From NCBI GenBank assembly GCA_947570615.1, contig CANOVJ010000006.1, positions 1-64,000 on the forward strand: a stretch of DNA of 64,000 nt, in the 5' to 3' direction. Below are positions 34,210 through 41,887 of this stretch, piece by piece. Within the stretch, counting starts at the first letter, position 1. The number at the start of each line of letters is the position of its first letter. Under the pieces are notes generated by a model. The model saw nothing but the letters and a program-made list of their open reading frames with translations. It did not search any database and was not told the DNA's origin. The position numbers and the translations under genes were made by a program. This stretch comes from an uncultured Lachnospiraceae bacterium (GTDB lineage Bacteria; Bacillota; Clostridia; Lachnospirales; Lachnospiraceae).

Positions 34210-36046
34210 AATATACGCCGGGAAGCTGGCTTACAGTATGCATCTGGCATTGCAGGAGGAGGATGGAAGGATCGTTCCTCTCAATCACAACTCCGGCATT
34301 CTCTATGCCAGGGCCACGCAGAACGCGGATGGAACCCTGAACGCGAAGTGCCTTACGAACCCCTGGCTTTTTGCCATGAGAGATGAGACCTTCGCAGTGA
34401 TCGCACGCAGAACCGGGCAGGATGGAAAGGCGGACGCCTCCGCAGCCGGGAAGCTTTTATTTTTTACATCCGGGGATCTGATCCATTTCAGGGAGCATCC
34501 CCTGCTGGATCTGCACAGAGAACATCCCCTGCTGAATAATCAGCCAGGGGAACATCCCCAGCTGGGGGATGGGGAGATTCTGGATGTCCTTTGCCGGTAT
34601 GATGAGGAGAAGAACGCATATCTTCTGATGTGGAAGGAAAAGGGCGGCAGAACCTTTCGGATGGAGGTGGAGGATCTGGAGAGCGCCGCCGGGGAGGCAG
34701 TAAAAGGCAGGGTGGAGGAAGTGCAGGAGGCGGATTTTGACCGGGAGGCGGTTCTGCGTCTGGAGCTTCCCGCAGGCGGCGCGCTTCCGGAAGGGGCGGT
34801 ACTACGAAACGCGCTGGAGATTTCCGGGGAGCTGGCATGCAGGCTCAGAACAAGGTTCCTCACGCCTGTCAATATTTCCAACGAAGCGCCGGAGCGGGTG
34901 TGCGTCTCCTCGCCCACAGAGCTTGAGCAGGTGAAGGCCCTGGCCAGGTACAGCGACGGAAGCAGTGTGGAAAAAAGAGTGGACTGGTACGATGAGGAAA
35001 TCAACTGGAATACGCCGGGAGAATACGAGGCGCAGGGGCGGGTGCATCAGGACCGGTACGAGTTCCCCGCAGCCTGGCACAAGGCGGATCCCTGTATCGG
35101 CAGATGGCAGGGAAAGTATTACTTTATCTCCACCAACGATCTGGATCACGAGCACACCATTTACATCAGGCAGGCGGATACCATTGCGGGGCTTGTGACG
35201 GCGCAGCAGGTTCGGATCCTGGACGCGTACACCTACCCCCATCTGGGCAATCTGCTCTGGGCCCCGGAGCTGCATGTGATCGGGGACAGGCTCTGTGTTC
35301 TCCATGCGGGCACGCCCCAGGCCTTTGAGGAGGAGCAGTGCCATATCATGATGCTGAAGAAAGGGGGCAATCCCATGAAGGCCTCCGACTGGGAGAAGCC
35401 CCGCCGGATCCGGAAAAAGGACGGAAGCTGGCTGTATGATAAGGCCGGGATTACCCTGGACATGACGTATTTCGAGGCGGGCGGAGCCCACTATGTGTGC
35501 TGGTCCCAGAGACAGTTCCATCCGGTGGATCAGGGGGCCTGGCTCTACATTGCCCGGATCGATCCCGCGCAGCCGGATCACCTCATCACCGACCCGCAGG
35601 TTCTCGCCCTGCCGGAGTACGGATGGGAGAATAACCACACCTTTGTGGTGGAGGGGCCGTTCGCTCTCAGGCGGGATGGAAAGGTTTATCTCACCTACTC
35701 GGCGGCGGCGGTGGACAGCACCTACACGGTGGGACTCCTCACCGCGCAGGAGCGGGACGATCTCTTAAATTCTGAAAGCTGGGTGAAGGAGAACTGTCCG
35801 CTGCTCTCCTCCCGGAGCGTTCCGGGGGAGTATGGAACCGGACACAACGCTTATGTGACGGATGAGGACGGACTGGTATTCAACGCCTACCACGCCAGGC
35901 CCGGCGTGAGAGGCCCGAGGTGTACGGGGATCCGCAGGGTACACTTTAATGCGGAGGGCTTCCCGGTGCTGGATCTCACACAGGAGAAGGATCTTGTGCC
36001 GCAGCTTGCCCCGGTTAAGACCCTGGTGTGCGTTCCTGAAAGGTGA
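34169..36046 (+). CDS. GH43-like glycoside hydrolase with large N-terminal region
   Basis: The product has 625 residues from the ATG at 34169, about 12 bases after AAGGAG. The first 280 residues form a half-propeller-like region (SMHLALQEED, NPWLFAMRDETFAVIARR) with a bacterial Ig-like linker (VKALARYSDGS, RVDWYDEE). The C-terminal 330 residues form the GH43-type propeller: AWHKADPCIGRWQGKYYFIST, LWAPELHVI and NHTFVVEGPFALRRDGKVYLTYS, with Asp, Glu and Glu in the usual catalytic positions. A short tandem repeat (EHPLL repeated) sits in the N-terminal part. It likely acts on arabinose-containing oligosaccharides together with the upstream gene. The end overlaps the convergent membrane-protein gene by 32 bases. 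Confidence 0.83.
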   Translation: MKILCYTRIPQEDEIYAGKLAYSMHLALQEEDGRIVPLNHNSGILYARATQNADGTLNAKCLTNPWLFAMRDETFAVIARRTGQDGKADASAAGKLLFFTSGDLIHFREHPLLDLHREHPLLNNQPGEHPQLGDGEILDVLCRYDEEKNAYLLMWKEKGGRTFRMEVEDLESAAGEAVKGRVEEVQEADFDREAVLRLELPAGGALPEGAVLRNALEISGELACRLRTRFLTPVNISNEAPERVCVSSPTELEQVKALARYSDGSSVEKRVDWYDEEINWNTPGEYEAQGRVHQDRYEFPAAWHKADPCIGRWQGKYYFISTNDLDHEHTIYIRQADTIAGLVTAQQVRILDAYTYPHLGNLLWAPELHVIGDRLCVLHAGTPQAFEEEQCHIMMLKKGGNPMKASDWEKPRRIRKKDGSWLYDKAGITLDMTYFEAGGAHYVCWSQRQFHPVDQGAWLYIARIDPAQPDHLITDPQVLALPEYGWENNHTFVVEGPFALRRDGKVYLTYSAAAVDSTYTVGLLTAQERDDLLNSESWVKENCPLLSSRSVPGEYGTGHNAYVTDEDGLVFNAYHARPGVRGPRCTGIRRVHFNAEGFPVLDLTQEKDLVPQLAPVKTLVCVPER

Positions 36047-37361
36047 GAGAGAGCTTTCTGACCATGCCCGCCTCCCCGACGGTGCAGCCCTTTGCGCTGT
36101 AGCGGGCCTTTTCATAGCAGTCGTGAAGAACCTGGCGGGTCTCGTCCCGGGAAAGGCCCGCCAGATTTTCCAGCTCATGAGGCGTCTCGCTTCCGCCGGG
36201 GCTCTCCTTCAGGCCCCTGCGCAGGGCCTTTTTGTAATATCTGCGAATCCGCTGATCAGGGGAAAGGCGCCTGCCAAACGGAAGCCTTCGCCTTCCCACT
36301 CCCTCGTTCTGATCGGTAAACCCCCTTTCCAGAAAACAGATATCGTCCTCCGTCTCGGAGGAAAAAAATTTCCCCGCGTTGCGGCAGACGCGGTAAATGA
36401 TCACCAGGGCCGCCGCCGCCATACCGGCGAAGGTGAGATAAATCAGCGCCTGGGAGAGGAGTACCAGCCATCTGGGCGGCTCCTTAATCTCCTCGTCCCC
36501 CAGCAGGTCCTGTAGGTCGGGCATATCCGCCTGCCCTGCGTCCGGGGCGGGGGTCTGGGTCTGCCACTGGCCGGAAATCTCTTTTTCCTTAAAGGTCAGC
36601 TCGCTCATAGGCTCCTTTCCGTACAGCAGAGAGGGGAGGGTGAAGGCCACAAGGATCACACAGGCGATTGTGAAGATGATCCGGACCACCTTTTCCATGG
36701 TTCTGACAGGGAGATTTGCGGCGCTGCTGTGCTCCCGCAGGAACGTGTAAAAGCTGTCCATAAACTGATAGATAAAGCAGATGAACACGTCGGCCAGAAA
36801 GAGATAAAAAATCGTGTGCCAGCACAGCGAGAGCTTGAGGAAAGCGCCCAGCAGATAGTGAACCGCCAGGTAAATCCAGTGTACAAAGGAGGGCGCGTCC
36901 AGAAAGAGCGGGACGTCCAGCCCGCTGTAATCCACACGGGTCAGATCGGCGCTGGGAAGCTCGGCCAGGGCCTTCTGCACCCTGCCCTTTTTGATCCGCA
37001 TACCGGCACGGATGAGGAAAATCACGGACGACAGAAGCAGAAAAAATCCCCCGGACAGATAAGGGGCCACGCCCAGGGACGCGCCCACAAGCTCCCCCGC
37101 TGCGCCGTATACCAGGGAGAAAAAGACCCCGGACAGAAGATAGAGGAACAGGTATTTCACCCGCATCACCATATACCAGCTTGCGATTACAGGAAAAAGG
37201 AGCGAGAAACCCGCCAGCACAAAGAGGACCGCCCTTTGTCCCTCCAGATGGAAGATCCGTGCCGCCAGGGGATAAAAGCACCAGAACAGGATCGCGGCGT
37301 GAAGCCAGCCGCACACCCGCAGCAGAAGGGTTTTTGAGGTTTGCACAGAGGTACGTTTCAT
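36015..37361 (-). CDS. Multi-pass membrane protein with C-terminal DUF4129-like domain
   Basis: This 448-residue membrane protein is the last gene of the moxR-DUF58 cluster. Four helices lie in the first 130 residues, two near 180-250, and another at about 325-345. The C-terminal 100 residues form a cytosolic helical domain (QRIRRYYKKALRRGL, TPHELENLAGLSRDETRQVLHDCYEKARYS) that resembles DUF4129, a domain often found beside MoxR/DUF58/transglutaminase genes. A role in cell-envelope or protein-maturation complexes is inferred from this context only. A family B repeat lies 22 bases upstream of its start. Confidence 0.7.
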   Translation of the reverse strand: MKRTSVQTSKTLLLRVCGWLHAAILFWCFYPLAARIFHLEGQRAVLFVLAGFSLLFPVIASWYMVMRVKYLFLYLLSGVFFSLVYGAAGELVGASLGVAPYLSGGFFLLLSSVIFLIRAGMRIKKGRVQKALAELPSADLTRVDYSGLDVPLFLDAPSFVHWIYLAVHYLLGAFLKLSLCWHTIFYLFLADVFICFIYQFMDSFYTFLREHSSAANLPVRTMEKVVRIIFTIACVILVAFTLPSLLYGKEPMSELTFKEKEISGQWQTQTPAPDAGQADMPDLQDLLGDEEIKEPPRWLVLLSQALIYLTFAGMAAAALVIIYRVCRNAGKFFSSETEDDICFLERGFTDQNEGVGRRRLPFGRRLSPDQRIRRYYKKALRRGLKESPGGSETPHELENLAGLSRDETRQVLHDCYEKARYSAKGCTVGEAGMVRKLSLTFQERTPGS

Positions 37362-37382
37362 TTGGATACCTGCCTTTTCTTA

Positions 37383-37420
37383 AACATAAGGACGGCTCGC
37401 GGAGCGCGCTGTCCGTTGTC
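37383..37420 (+). repeat. REP-like palindrome, family B
   Basis: AACATAAGGACGGCTCGC, GGA loop, then GCGCGCTGTCCGTTGTC. It follows the family B plan: CATAAGGA head, paired GGACGG/CTGTCC arms and a GTTGT tail. It lies between two genes of the MoxR cluster. Confidence 0.55.
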
Positions 37421-37430
37421 TGCGCCCGGT

Positions 37431-38555
37431 TCAGATTTCCCAGGGAATCACCCTGACCCGGGCAAGAGAGGGGAGACTCAGGGAGGATGCGTCCGCGCTT
37501 CTTATGGGAAGCACCCACAGAAGCTGATTGTCCCTGCCGGTCAGCTCGCTCATGGCTCCTGCCAGATCCTCCTGCCAGTTTTTGGAGATAAACACAAAGG
37601 TGTGGCCGTCCCGTTTTAAGGCGGCCTGAGAGCGAAGCAGCTCCAGGGCGGAGCAGACGCAGCCGGCGGTGTCCATGCAGGCGAGCTTCTGATTCAGATC
37701 CGCGATTTTCCCGGCCCCGGCCTTCAGATACATGGAAAAAGGGGTATCCGCGTCCGCGTCCGGGCCGTTTCCCGAAACGGTAAAGGACATGCGATCCTTT
37801 ACCAGACGGCCGCACAGGGAGGAGACGATGCGCAGGGTTTCCTCCACCAGATCCTCGTATTTCAGGATCAGCTTATCCTCCACATCAAAGAGCACGGTCA
37901 GGGAAATAGCGGTGGTGGAGTCGAACTGATTGACCATCAGCTCCCCGGTGCGGGCAGAGGCCTTCCAGTTGATGCAGTTCATGGGATCCTCCCTGCGGTA
38001 CTCCCTGATCCCGGAAAATTCAAAGGGGTCGGGGTGGAGGCGGTTTCGGGAGAGAACCGTACCCGAGATGGCCTGACAGAGCATGGCGATCCGATGGGTG
38101 TCCACCTGCCGGGGATAGACGTAGAGCACCGTGTCCGGATGGGTATCCGCATAATAGCCGGAGCGGAAAAAGAAATCGTAGGCGGTCAGGCTGGCGTCGT
38201 AAATCTGATAAAATCCCCTTTTGTGGGCGGTAAAGGAGAGGGTGCGCTCGATCCGCTGATGGAACAGGAAGGAAAAAACATCCCGTTTATAGCTGCGGTC
38301 GGTGGAGCTGGTGTTGGCGCTGGCCTCTCCCACAAATTCCAGATTCCGGTTGGAGGAAAAACGGATCTCCAGCGCGGGGAGGGGCAGAAGCTTGTCGTTG
38401 ACCACCACCTCCTTCATGGTGGAGGCGTCGCCCTCGTAGATAAAGCGCTCCTGGAAATAAATTTCCACGGACAGTCCTCTGTGCCAGCAGTGCGCATAGA
38501 TCCTGCGGCTGACATACCACACCAGGAGGACACCCAGAAACAGTAAAAGAAACAT
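37431..38555 (-). CDS. DUF58 domain protein
   Basis: The protein has 374 residues. A short N-terminal membrane helix (MFLLLFLGVLLVWYV) anchors a cytosolic or peripheral domain. The DUF58 signature is clear: GIREYRREDPMNCINWKASA followed by GELMVNQFDS, part of a von Willebrand A-like fold. Proteins of this kind are encoded beside MoxR ATPases and are thought to be their substrates or adaptors. It starts five bases after moxR ends on the minus strand, so the two are co-transcribed. The exact process is unknown. Confidence 0.88.
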   Translation of the reverse strand: MFLLLFLGVLLVWYVSRRIYAHCWHRGLSVEIYFQERFIYEGDASTMKEVVVNDKLLPLPALEIRFSSNRNLEFVGEASANTSSTDRSYKRDVFSFLFHQRIERTLSFTAHKRGFYQIYDASLTAYDFFFRSGYYADTHPDTVLYVYPRQVDTHRIAMLCQAISGTVLSRNRLHPDPFEFSGIREYRREDPMNCINWKASARTGELMVNQFDSTTAISLTVLFDVEDKLILKYEDLVEETLRIVSSLCGRLVKDRMSFTVSGNGPDADADTPFSMYLKAGAGKIADLNQKLACMDTAGCVCSALELLRSQAALKRDGHTFVFISKNWQEDLAGAMSELTGRDNQLLWVLPIRSADASSLSLPSLARVRVIPWEI

Positions 38556-38560
38556 GGCAA

Positions 38561-39505
38561 TTACCTCTCCGCCCAGTTTTCCGTGGGAACCGGGGTTGCG
38601 CTGAGAATTTCCCCGATCACCATTGCGGCGGCGCGGGAGGATCCGTCCCCTGCAACCAGGCTCAGACGGTGGGCAAGCACGGGAACAGCCACCTCCTTAA
38701 TGTCCTCCGGCGTCACATAGGAGCGGCCCGAGATCATGGCGTGCGCCTGGGAGGAGCGCAGAAAGGCAAGGGTGCCTCTGGGGCTTACGCCGGAGGAGGC
38801 CTTCGGGTGTCTGCGGGTGGCGTGGATTAAGGAGACCATGTACCGGAGCAGATCCGGGTGGACATAAATATTCTGACACTCCTTTTGCAGGGAAAGGATC
38901 GTCTCCCTGTCACACACAGGCATGAGCTCCGCGAGGGGTTCCCTGGCGATAAAACGGTCGATCAGGGCAAGCTCCTCCTCCTCGCTTAAGGCGGCCATGG
39001 ATATTTTCATGAGAAACCGGTCCATCTGCGCCTCCGGCAGGGGAAAGGTTCCCAGCGTTTCCAGCGGGTTTTGGGTGGCGATGACCAGGAAGGGCTCCTC
39101 CAGGGGGCGGGTTACGCCGTCCACGGTGATCTGCCGCTCCGCCATGCACTCTAAAAGGCTGCTCTGGGTCTTGGGAGTGGCCCGGTTGATCTCGTCCGCC
39201 AGCAGGATATTGCAGAAGGCGGGGCCTTTGGAGAAGACGAATTCCCCGCTTTTGCTGTCGAAATAATTCAGGCCCGTCACGTCCGAGGGGAGCAGGTCCG
39301 GAGTAAACTGGATACGCCCGAACTGCGCCTTAATGGATCTGGCCAGGGTTCTGGCCAGCATGGTTTTGCCCGTGCCGGGCACATCCTCCAAAAGCACGTG
39401 GCCTCTGGCCAGCATGGCGGTCAGCAGCAGGGTGAGGGTGGATTCGTTTCCGATGATGACCCGGGAAATGTTTTCCTTCAGGGTTTGCGGTACAGATAAG
39501 TCCAT
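38561..39505 (-). CDS. MoxR-family AAA+ ATPase
   Basis: This AAA+ chaperone-like ATPase has 314 residues from the ATG at 39505, preceded by AGAGGA about eight bases away; the reading frame extends upstream through repeat DNA without a start signal. Walker A is EDVPGTGKTMLAR, Walker B is NILLADEINRATPKTQ, sensor 1 is VIATQNP, the arginine finger lies in EAQMDRFLMK, and sensor 2 is in the C-terminal lid (SPRGTLAFLRSSQA). MoxR ATPases work with DUF58/VWA partners in protein complex assembly or metal insertion. It heads the moxR-DUF58-DUF4129 cluster. A composite A+B repeat lies just upstream. Confidence 0.92.
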   Translation of the reverse strand: MDLSVPQTLKENISRVIIGNESTLTLLLTAMLARGHVLLEDVPGTGKTMLARTLARSIKAQFGRIQFTPDLLPSDVTGLNYFDSKSGEFVFSKGPAFCNILLADEINRATPKTQSSLLECMAERQITVDGVTRPLEEPFLVIATQNPLETLGTFPLPEAQMDRFLMKISMAALSEEEELALIDRFIAREPLAELMPVCDRETILSLQKECQNIYVHPDLLRYMVSLIHATRRHPKASSGVSPRGTLAFLRSSQAHAMISGRSYVTPEDIKEVAVPVLAHRLSLVAGDGSSRAAAMVIGEILSATPVPTENWAER

Positions 39506-39552
39506 GGCAGAGTCCTCTTTTCTCTTCTTTGCGCGCGCGCAAAGGAATGTGT

Positions 39553-39632
39553 TTACAATAAGCTGGCTCGCAGAGCGTGACAGCGTTTGTTGAACATAAG
39601 GATGTCTGGCGGAGCCTGGCATCCGTTGTTTT
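39553..39632 (+). repeat. Composite REP-like element, family A then B
   Basis: A (39553-39592) reads TTACAATAAGCTGGCTCGC, then AGA, then GCGTGACAGCGTTTGTTG. B (39593-39632) reads AACATAAGGATGTCTGGC, then GGA, then GCCTGGCATCCGTTGTTT. The A-then-B order and spacing match the copy at 16148-16224. Confidence 0.7.
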
Positions 39633-39686
39633 TATTTTACGCCGGAACGGGGGAAAAGACAACCGGAAAGTGAGGCGGGAGCAGGG

Positions 39687-39715
39687 TTTACACCCGGTGT
39701 CTGAGTTGATATAAT
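39687..39715 (+). promoter_or_regulatory. Sigma-A promoter of folA
   Basis: TTTACA (39687-39692) and a perfect TATAAT (39710-39715) are 17 bases apart, about 80 bases upstream of the folA start. Confidence 0.75.
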
Positions 39716-39796
39716 GATATATGATAACTGACAGATAAAAAACGAAATGCAGAACGGATATCCGAAAACAGACAGGTCAGAAGGAGTAACGCAAAA

Positions 39797-40288
39797 ATGA
39801 ACATAATTACAGCCGCAGACGATAACTGGGCCATTGGAAACAGGGGAGAGCTTCTCATCACCATTCCCGCAGACCACCGGTTTTTCCGGCAGGAGACGGA
39901 GGGAAAGGTGGTGGTATACGGCCGCAGAACCCTGTCCACCTTTCCACAGGGGCTTCCTCTTACGGGGCGCGTCAATATCATCCTCTCATCAGACCCTCAG
40001 TATCGTGCAAAGGGCGCTCTGGTGGTACACAGTCTCGAAGAGCTCTTTGAGGAGCTGGAAAAGTATGATAAGGAAAAGGTGTATGTGATCGGCGGGGAGA
40101 GCGTGTACCGCCAGCTCCTTCCCTACTGCCGCCTGGCCCACGTGACCAGAATCCATCGGGCCTATGAGGCGGACGCCCATTTCCCGGATCTGGACGCCAT
40201 GCCCTGCTGGCAGATCACGGCGGACAGTGAGGAGCAGACGTATTTTGACGTGACCTATCATTTCCTGAAGTATGAGAGGAAGGAGTGA
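39797..40288 (+). CDS. folA: Dihydrofolate reductase
   Basis: This 163-residue enzyme reduces dihydrofolate to tetrahydrofolate with NADPH. It shows the family landmarks AADDNWAIGNRGELL at the N-terminus, the catalytic acidic residue in IPADHRFFRQET, the nucleotide-binding VVYGRRTL, RVNIILS and VYVIGGESVYRQLLP. The length is normal. An AGAAGGAG lies upstream of the ATG, and a strong promoter precedes it. It stands alone, with no thyA beside it. A downstream Fic gene is convergent. Confidence 0.93.
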   Translation: MNIITAADDNWAIGNRGELLITIPADHRFFRQETEGKVVVYGRRTLSTFPQGLPLTGRVNIILSSDPQYRAKGALVVHSLEELFEELEKYDKEKVYVIGGESVYRQLLPYCRLAHVTRIHRAYEADAHFPDLDAMPCWQITADSEEQTYFDVTYHFLKYERKE

Positions 40289-40338
40289 GAGGGGATCCGG
40301 GCCGAAGGGCGGCAGGCCTGGGGCATGGCTCAGGGAGC

Positions 40339-40947
40339 TCATTTCATATCGGCTGTCCTGTAAAGGCTGTATCCCTCGTAGTGATAGCTGGCATCCACGC
40401 CTTTCATGTAGACTTCACGGTCATTGATCCGGTCGGACAGTGCGGCTTTCAGAAGCGTTCTGATCTCCAGATCCCGGATGGGGCTGCGCTCCATCGCCAG
40501 CAGATAGTCGTCCTTATTTACCCGGCTCCAGTCGATTACCTGATGGAGCTCTTTTTTCAGAATTGTATCCAGCCAGAGCCGGGCGCTTCTGCCGTTGCCC
40601 TCCCGGAAAGGGTGCGCCACGTTCATCTCCACATATTTGGCAATGATCTCCTCAAAGGTTGACTGAGGCATGCGGGAAATGGTTTCCAGAGCCGACTGCA
40701 GATAGAGGACGGGCACAAAACGAAAATTTCCTTTTGCGATATTTGCGGTGCGGACCTGCCCTGCAAAATCGTAGATCTCTTCAAAAAGATATCTGTGAAT
40801 CTGCGTAAGTCCCCGAAAGGTTCCGACCTCAAAGGAATCCGGAAGCCCCGTCTCAAACAGCTCGAGAGCCTTTGCCTTGCTGATTCGTTCTTCCTCCCGG
40901 GCCAGCTCTGAGGAATCGGTAATGCCCAGCTTATTTTCTAATGCCAT
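40339..40947 (-). CDS. Class III Fic-domain AMP-transferase with C-terminal self-inhibitory motif
   Basis: This 202-residue Fic protein transfers AMP or a similar group onto target proteins. The complete catalytic motif HPFREGNGR is at residues 112-120, and an [12 protein letters not shown]-terminal segment and KGNFRFVP match the compact NmFic-like group. The C-terminus carries S187-Y-H-Y-E191-G192, which fits the (S/T)xxxE(G/N) inhibitory motif, here on the same chain as in class III enzymes. This explains why no VbhA-like antitoxin gene lies beside it. The expected outcome is regulated, oligomerisation-dependent AMPylation. It is convergent with folA. Confidence 0.9.
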   Translation of the reverse strand: MALENKLGITDSSELAREEERISKAKALELFETGLPDSFEVGTFRGLTQIHRYLFEEIYDFAGQVRTANIAKGNFRFVPVLYLQSALETISRMPQSTFEEIIAKYVEMNVAHPFREGNGRSARLWLDTILKKELHQVIDWSRVNKDDYLLAMERSPIRDLEIRTLLKAALSDRINDREVYMKGVDASYHYEGYSLYRTADMK

Positions 40948-40989
40948 AATGGAGTGTCCTCCGTTTCTTTCACATAATTCGTTGTTTTG

Positions 40990-41092
40990 TGTGCGGGCCC
41001 GTGCAGAGGAAAAACCGGCGCGCCGGATTTGGCAATGAAGTGACGCGCGGGCTGCGCGCGAGCAGGGGCAAAAATCCTTCCCTGCCTGATTA
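40990..41092. repeat. GC-rich intergenic repeat, family C copy 2
   Basis: The 514-base gap 40948-41461 starts with this element: TGTGCGGGCCCGTGCAGAGG, the block AAACCGGCGCGCCGGATTT shared exactly with 8541-8690, then GAGCAGGGG ... CCCTGCCTGATT, the terminal hairpin of the family. The rest of the gap holds a promoter, a very short ORF and AT-rich sequence. Confidence 0.55.
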
Positions 41093-41230
41093 GCCTTATT
41101 ATACCCGCACAGTGATTCCGCGTCAAATATGCGGGATCTGGCCGTCAGGAAACCGAGTCCTGTCTCCTGGGAATAAGTAGTGCCATACCTGCGGATACCG
41201 GAGTAAAAGTGGTGTAATTGGTCAGACAGG

Positions 41231-41259
41231 TTGCTTTTCTCCTGAAAGTCGGTTATACT
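41231..41259 (+). promoter_or_regulatory. Sigma-A promoter upstream of the CD3324-family gene
   Basis: TTGCTT (41231-41236) and TATACT (41254-41259) are separated by 17 bases. Transcription would start about 195 bases before the regulator gene and include the short ORF at 41312. Confidence 0.55.
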
Positions 41260-41311
41260 TTATATGTATCTGTAGGTTAAAGCTTATCGGATTTGCGAGG
41301 AGGTGCCTGTA

Positions 41312-41365
41312 GTGGATATTATAAACCATAGTGATTCAGCCAGTGAATTTTCCCATGCAGAATAG
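41312..41365 (+). CDS. Possible 17-residue leader ORF
   Basis: A GTG start lies eight bases after AGGAGG and opens a frame (VDIINHSDSASEFSHAE) ended by TAG, in the leader of the CD3324-family gene. No family is recognised. It may be a leader peptide or the decayed beginning of a lost gene, because the following 95 bases are non-coding. Confidence 0.25.
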   Translation: MDIINHSDSASEFSHAE

Positions 41366-41461
41366 GAGAGATGCAACGGTCTGTATGGGTTCAATGATAG
41401 TTGCATAGTCTGCTGTTTCTGCACTTTATTTAATCATATTAAGTAAAGGACGGGATGAATT

Positions 41462-41719
41462 ATGGAATATCTGAATGCAGCAGATGTACTTCCAAAGGAG
41501 CTTCTTAAGGAATTATCTGTATATGTCAGCGGACAATTACTATATGTTCCTTCAGCGAAGTGTAAAAAGTCATGGGGAAGTAAAAGCGGTTCTAAAAAGT
41601 ATTATGAGCAAAGGAATGATATGATCATCGACTTGTACCTGAAAGGTATGAGCATGGATGAATTGTGTGAACGCTTTCATCTTTCTTATGATACGATTCG
41701 TAGAATAGTAAAAAAGTAA
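41462..41719 (+). CDS. CD3324-family small helix-turn-helix protein
   Basis: This 85-residue protein begins MEYLNAADVLPKELLKEL, the characteristic opening of the CD3324 family found widely in Clostridia. It continues with SGQLLYVPS, WGSKSGSKKYYEQRND and a C-terminal helix-turn-helix (MSMDELCERFHLSYDTIRRIVKK). It is presumably a small DNA-binding regulator. It is followed by a good terminator and then, 168 bases on, by the heterodimeric ABC exporter genes, which it may control. Its codon use is AT-richer than genes on either side of the block. Confidence 0.82.
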   Translation: MEYLNAADVLPKELLKELSVYVSGQLLYVPSAKCKKSWGSKSGSKKYYEQRNDMIIDLYLKGMSMDELCERFHLSYDTIRRIVKK

Positions 41720-41725
41720 ATTTAC

Positions 41726-41759
41726 GGGGCTTTATCCTGAAAGGGTAAAGTCCTTTTTT
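41726..41759 (+). terminator. Intrinsic terminator after the CD3324-family gene
   Basis: GGCTTTATCC pairs imperfectly with GGGTAAAGTCC around a TGAAA loop and is followed by TTTTTT. A family A repeat begins immediately after it. Confidence 0.75.
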
Positions 41760-41797
41760 ACAATAAGCTGGCTCGCGGAGCGTGACAGCGTTTGTTG
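41758..41797 (+). repeat. REP-like palindrome, family A
   Basis: TTACAATAAGCTGGCTCGC, GGA loop, then GCGTGACAGCGTTTGTTG. It differs at a single base from the copy at 39553 over the whole 37-base unit. It abuts a terminator inside an otherwise AT-rich block. Confidence 0.7.
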
Positions 41798-41887
41798 GGA
41801 TAAAATGATTATAACCATTTTCCGCCCTTCTTTTCTTTATCTGAAAATCCTATCATGATGCTGAAATAAGGAAAAGGGGGAATTGCG

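Noticed and set aside
40938-41126. Antitoxin gene for the Fic protein
   Set aside because: The only frame there runs through the GC-rich repeat, and the Fic protein already carries its own inhibitory motif.
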